Positions 6,066 through 8,396 of a DNA stretch of 8,396 nucleotides are shown here, piece after piece. This DNA comes from Parabacteroides sp. GTDB taxonomy: Bacteria; Bacteroidota; Bacteroidia; Bacteroidales; Tannerellaceae. How positions within the stretch are numbered: the stretch's first letter is position 1; each line of letters starts with the position of its first letter. The DNA is taken from assembly GCA_019411205.1 (NCBI GenBank), contig DXRF01000120.1, positions 1 through 8,396 of the forward strand. The letters run 5' to 3'. Position numbers and translations under genes: made by a program. Below the pieces are notes generated by a model. It was not told the origin of the DNA, ran no database searches, and worked only from the letters and a program-made list of their open reading frames with translations.

Positions 6066-7229
6066 ATGGCTATAAAAATATTAAGTGTAGACGACGAACT
6101 TGACCTGGAAATACTGCTGACTCAATATTTCCGGCGCAAAATAAAGAAAGGCGAATATGAATTCCATTTCGCCCACAACGGACTGGAAGCACTCCAAATG
6201 CTGCTTGCCATGCCAGACTTCGACGTGATCCTGAGCGATATCAACATGCCGGAAATGGACGGGCTTACGTTACTCACAAAGATCAACGAAATGCGTAACC
6301 CGGCGCTGAAATGCATTATGGTATCGGCCTACGGCGATATGGAGAATATCCGTAGTGCTATGAATCAGGGGGCTTTCGACTTCACGACCAAACCGATCAA
6401 TCTCGAAGACCTCGAACGTACCATTGAAAAGGCAGCCGAGCAGATTGCCTTCATCAAACAGGCACAAAAGGAACACACACAGTTGGAATCCATCCAGAAC
6501 GACCTGCATGTCGCCCAGGAAATCCAGCAGACGATTCTGCCCAAAACATTCCCTCCGTTTCCGAAACTGAAATCGTTCGACTTGTATGCCTATATGAGTG
6601 CCGCCAAATATGTAGGAGGTGATTTTTATGATTTCTTCTGTATCGACCAGGACCGTCTCGGCTTCGTCATTGCCGACGTATCAGGCAAGGGTGTTCCCGC
6701 CGCAATCTTCATGGCTATCAGCCGGACTGTGATACGTGCCATCGCCCTGACCGAAAACTCGGCTTCCATGTGCATGCAACGTTCCAACAACATTCTCTGC
6801 CAAGAAAGCGTAAACGACATGTTCGTGACCGTATTCTATGGTATCCTGAATATCCATACAGGCACCGTCACCTACAGCAATGCAGGTCACAACCCGCCTA
6901 TCCTGATGAAAAAGGACGGTTCCATTTCCAAAGTGCCACCCACTGGCGACATGATATTGGGAGCGATCAACGATGCCTGCTATCACGAAAAGGAGCTAAA
7001 GATGTCACCCGGTGACAACCTCTTTCTCTATACCGACGGGGTAACGGAAGCGATGAATACGAAGCACGAACTATATAGCGAACAACGGCTGCTCGAAAAC
7101 TGCCGGACGCTTACCGGAAAGAACCCGAAAGAGGTTGTGGAAAAGATAACCGAAACGGTTGGCGAATTTGTCGTCGGTGCAGTCCAATCGGACGATATCA
7201 CGTTACTTTCGATCAGCTACACAGGGTGA
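6066..7229 (+). CDS. Response regulator with PP2C-type serine phosphatase output (RsbU/SpoIIE-like)
   Basis: The product has 387 residues. The receiver (1-120) has acidic pocket Asp9/Asp10, phosphoacceptor Asp58 in 'LSDINMPEMDG', Ser87 and Tyr89 in 'MVSAYGD', and Lys109 in 'TTKPI'. A helical linker (about 115-160) ends in 'LHVAQEIQQTILPKTFP', the hallmark stretch before PP2C domains in RsbU-like phosphatases. The PP2C domain retains its metal-binding acids: 'VGGDFYDF' (Asp186), 'IADVSGKGVPAA' (Asp204), 'LYTDGVTEA' (Asp324) and 'QSDDITLL' (Asp376/377). 'SNAGHNPP' (271-278) is also conserved. It should dephosphorylate the STAS protein's Ser54 when its receiver is phosphorylated, though the sign of control is not visible from sequence. 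It is the last gene of the operon, 19 bp after the kinase, and makes the link between two-component and partner-switching signalling explicit. Confidence 0.94.
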   Translation: MAIKILSVDDELDLEILLTQYFRRKIKKGEYEFHFAHNGLEALQMLLAMPDFDVILSDINMPEMDGLTLLTKINEMRNPALKCIMVSAYGDMENIRSAMNQGAFDFTTKPINLEDLERTIEKAAEQIAFIKQAQKEHTQLESIQNDLHVAQEIQQTILPKTFPPFPKLKSFDLYAYMSAAKYVGGDFYDFFCIDQDRLGFVIADVSGKGVPAAIFMAISRTVIRAIALTENSASMCMQRSNNILCQESVNDMFVTVFYGILNIHTGTVTYSNAGHNPPILMKKDGSISKVPPTGDMILGAINDACYHEKELKMSPGDNLFLYTDGVTEAMNTKHELYSEQRLLENCRTLTGKNPKEVVEKITETVGEFVVGAVQSDDITLLSISYTG

Positions 7230-7248
7230 CGAAAATGAAAAAATAAGC

Positions 7249-7276
7249 AGCCCGGCCTCCAATAGGAAGTCGGGCT
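7249..7276. terminator. Hairpin between convergent genes, probable terminator for the minus-strand lipoprotein gene
   Basis: AGCCCG (7249-7254) pairs with CGGGCT (7271-7276). The stem continues inward through G-T, C-G, one mismatch and then TCC/GGA around an AATA loop. Read on the minus strand, it is followed by a T-rich run (TTATTTTTTC), so it should terminate the lipoprotein gene whose stop is at 7301. On the plus strand it lies 20 bp past the phosphatase stop, but only a broken T/A tract follows, so termination of the operon there is less certain. Confidence 0.75.
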
Positions 7277-7300
7277 ACATTATATTATAAGGGATCTTGC

Positions 7301-8131
7301 TTACTTCAGCAAAGCATCGCGAATACCCATGATCTCGGCATTGGCAGCACGGGCGCTCTGGATAGAAGCAACCTTTTCTTTCAGCGGAGCAATCGTTTCG
7401 CCTAACTGTTTCAGGTCAGGATAGTAAGCAGCCAAATCAGCAACCACCTCTTCCAGCATGCTGACACGCTTTTCCATATTGGTAGAAAGACCGGCAGAAG
7501 TAGCATCGCCTTCTACAACCAATGTAGGATTGGCAATTAAACAAGCATATTCAGCAGAAGCAGCACCCAACATTTCAATTTCGGTATCTACTTTGTTTTC
7601 TGCAGCCATCTTTTCGATGATCTTGTCTTCCTGTGCGTTCAGGAAAGCCTGCAATTGTTCTTTAGTTGCATCTTTCGGAGCCTGTTCTTTCAGGATATCC
7701 AAAACAAACGACACATTCAGGTCTGTAGCCAACTTGGCTATTACGCCTTCCACTTCGGCTGTCGGCTTACCGATTGCTTTCAATACGTTATAATCAGCCA
7801 TATACATACCCAATGCACGGGCTTTCTGTGTCGGTGTGCTCAATTCGGCAGCCTTACCAACCGGCATCATATACTTGATATCACCCACATTTACTTTTAC
7901 TTCACCTGTAGAAAGACGGTAAGGAATTTCAGAATCCGGCATGTCCTTCAAGAATTGAATTGTTTCTTGTTTCAACTCCTCAGTCAACAGGTCTTTCGGA
8001 GCCTTACCTGCTATAACAGCAGCTTCTTCAGTCTTTTCAGCTTCTTCGCTTGTTTTCTTGGCTCCGTTGCAGGAAGTCATTCCCAATACTAATGCTGCTA
8101 CGGCGAGCATGCTTAATACACTCTTTTTCAT
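7301..8131 (-). CDS. Helical lipoprotein of unknown function
   Basis: The product has 276 residues. Residues 1-20 form a clear lipoprotein signal peptide (MKKS start, hydrophobic core) with the lipobox M-T-S-C at Cys21. A Lys/Glu/Ala-rich flexible linker follows (about 24-45). There are no acidic residues directly after the Cys, so the surface-export signal seen in the PCMD protein is absent and a periplasm-facing position is more likely. The mature part appears almost wholly alpha-helical, rich in Ala, Leu, Glu and Lys, with a helix of coiled-coil character near the C-terminus ('MEKRVSMLEEVVADL'). It contains no enzymatic motif I know. I do not recognise the family; it looks like one of the conserved hypothetical Bacteroidales lipoproteins. 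It starts 33 bp after the stop of the upstream membrane-protein gene, and I see no convincing TAnnTTTG element in that gap, so it may be co-transcribed. It converges on the signalling operon. Confidence 0.85.
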   Translation of the reverse strand: MKKSVLSMLAVAALVLGMTSCNGAKKTSEEAEKTEEAAVIAGKAPKDLLTEELKQETIQFLKDMPDSEIPYRLSTGEVKVNVGDIKYMMPVGKAAELSTPTQKARALGMYMADYNVLKAIGKPTAEVEGVIAKLATDLNVSFVLDILKEQAPKDATKEQLQAFLNAQEDKIIEKMAAENKVDTEIEMLGAASAEYACLIANPTLVVEGDATSAGLSTNMEKRVSMLEEVVADLAAYYPDLKQLGETIAPLKEKVASIQSARAANAEIMGIRDALLK

Positions 8132-8164
8132 ATTGTATAATTTAATAATTTATTATTTCGATCC

Positions 8165-8179
8165 TCAAAATTCGTCCCG
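8165..8179. repeat. Short tandem direct repeat, copy 1
   Basis: TCAAAATTCGTCCCG occurs here and again, identical, at 8182-8196, with a period of 17 bases. This copy covers the final codons and the stop of the membrane-protein gene. Because 17 is not a multiple of three, the two copies are read in different frames (see the findings). Confidence 0.9.
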
Positions 8180-8396
8180 TTTCAAAATTCGTCCCGGAAA
8201 CTCCGCGAATATAGCGATAATCACCAATAATGCAAAGAAACCTATAACCAATAAATTAAATTTATAAGTAGAAATATGATATCCAGCCCAATTTTTTTCA
8301 TGACTGTAGAAAGCGGCACGTCCGAAACGGTTGTCGGGTTCCACATACACCTGCCCGATCGCCGGGTAGATACGATGGTTCGCTTCCTTATACAGG
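8165..8396 (-). CDS. C-terminal end of a membrane protein, possibly an ABC-2-type transporter permease
   Basis: Only the last 76 codons are in the window; the frame is open through the right edge, so the GTG at 8350 should not be taken as a start. The visible part begins 'LYKEANHRIYPAIGQVYVEP', continues with a polar, aromatic stretch, then one strong hydrophobic helix (LLVIGFFALLVIIAIFA) and a short basic tail 'RILKRDEF' before the TGA at 8165-8167. The order 'YVEP...AAFYSHEKNWAGYHISTYKFNLLVI' recalls the C-terminus of large Bacteroidetes ABC-2 permease-type proteins, where a soluble loop precedes a last membrane helix. That is memory of a pattern, not an alignment, and the family call is tentative. 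It is on the same strand as, and 33 bp upstream of, the helical lipoprotein gene. A 17-base tandem repeat lies at its end. Confidence 0.6.
   Translation of the reverse strand, partial: LYKEANHRIYPAIGQVYVEPDNRFGRAAFYSHEKNWAGYHISTYKFNLLVIGFFALLVIIAIFAEFPGRILKRDEF
8182..8196. repeat. Short tandem direct repeat, copy 2
   Basis: This is the identical 15-base partner of the copy at 8165-8179. It is read on the minus strand as part of the codons for P-G-R-I-L. Confidence 0.9.

Noticed and set aside
8166..8190. CAAAATTC (twice) as minus-strand -7 elements for the helical lipoprotein gene
   Set aside because: Each reads GAATTTTG, one base off TAnnTTTG, and neither has a TTTG-like box about 20 bases upstream. 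They are explained by the tandem repeat within coding sequence.
8165..8396. Repeat pair as part of a CRISPR array or attachment site
   Set aside because: There are only two 15-base copies two bases apart, inside a reading frame, with no spacers, integrase or tRNA gene nearby.

Overview
The window reads as the chromosome of a Bacteroidales bacterium, most likely Bacteroides or Parabacteroides. Three things point there. The promoters upstream of two transcription units match the Bacteroides -7 element TAnnTTTG, with a -33 TTTG-like box exactly 20 bases away. No strong Shine-Dalgarno sequences were noticed. The protein families are typical of the group: a PCMD-domain lipoprotein, a PorT-like barrel and a Tat-type Gfo/Idh/MocA oxidoreductase. 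The genus is an inference from style, not from a marker gene.

Layout. (1) Positions 1-1765, minus strand: a two-gene unit with a PCMD-domain surface-type lipoprotein followed by an outer-membrane beta-barrel protein that runs off the left edge. (2) 1766-1941: a divergent promoter region. (3) 1942-3255, plus strand: a secreted Gfo/Idh/MocA oxidoreductase with a twin-arginine signal, closed by a clear terminator at 3261-3294. (4) 3304-7229, plus strand: one promoter and five tightly spaced genes. They encode a STAS anti-sigma antagonist, an RsbW/SpoIIAB-like serine kinase, a membrane-anchored histidine-kinase-like protein lacking the phosphoacceptor His, an orthodox soluble histidine kinase, and a receiver-PP2C (RsbU/SpoIIE-like) phosphatase. 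(5) 7249-7276: a hairpin shared by the converging units. (6) 7301-8131, minus strand: a helical lipoprotein of unknown function. (7) 8165-8396, minus strand: the C-terminal end of a membrane protein resembling an ABC-2-type permease, with a short frame-altering tandem repeat at its stop codon.

The central operon is the most interesting part. It looks like a complete partner-switching circuit wired to a two-component system. The likely order is: kinase pair, then phosphorylation of Asp58 on the receiver, then activation of the PP2C domain, then dephosphorylation of Ser54 on the STAS protein, then binding of the RsbW-like kinase and release of whatever that kinase holds. No sigma factor or other obvious client is encoded here, so the output is unknown. 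The domain identities are read from motifs. The signalling order is inferred from RsbU/RsbV/RsbW and HsbR-type systems.
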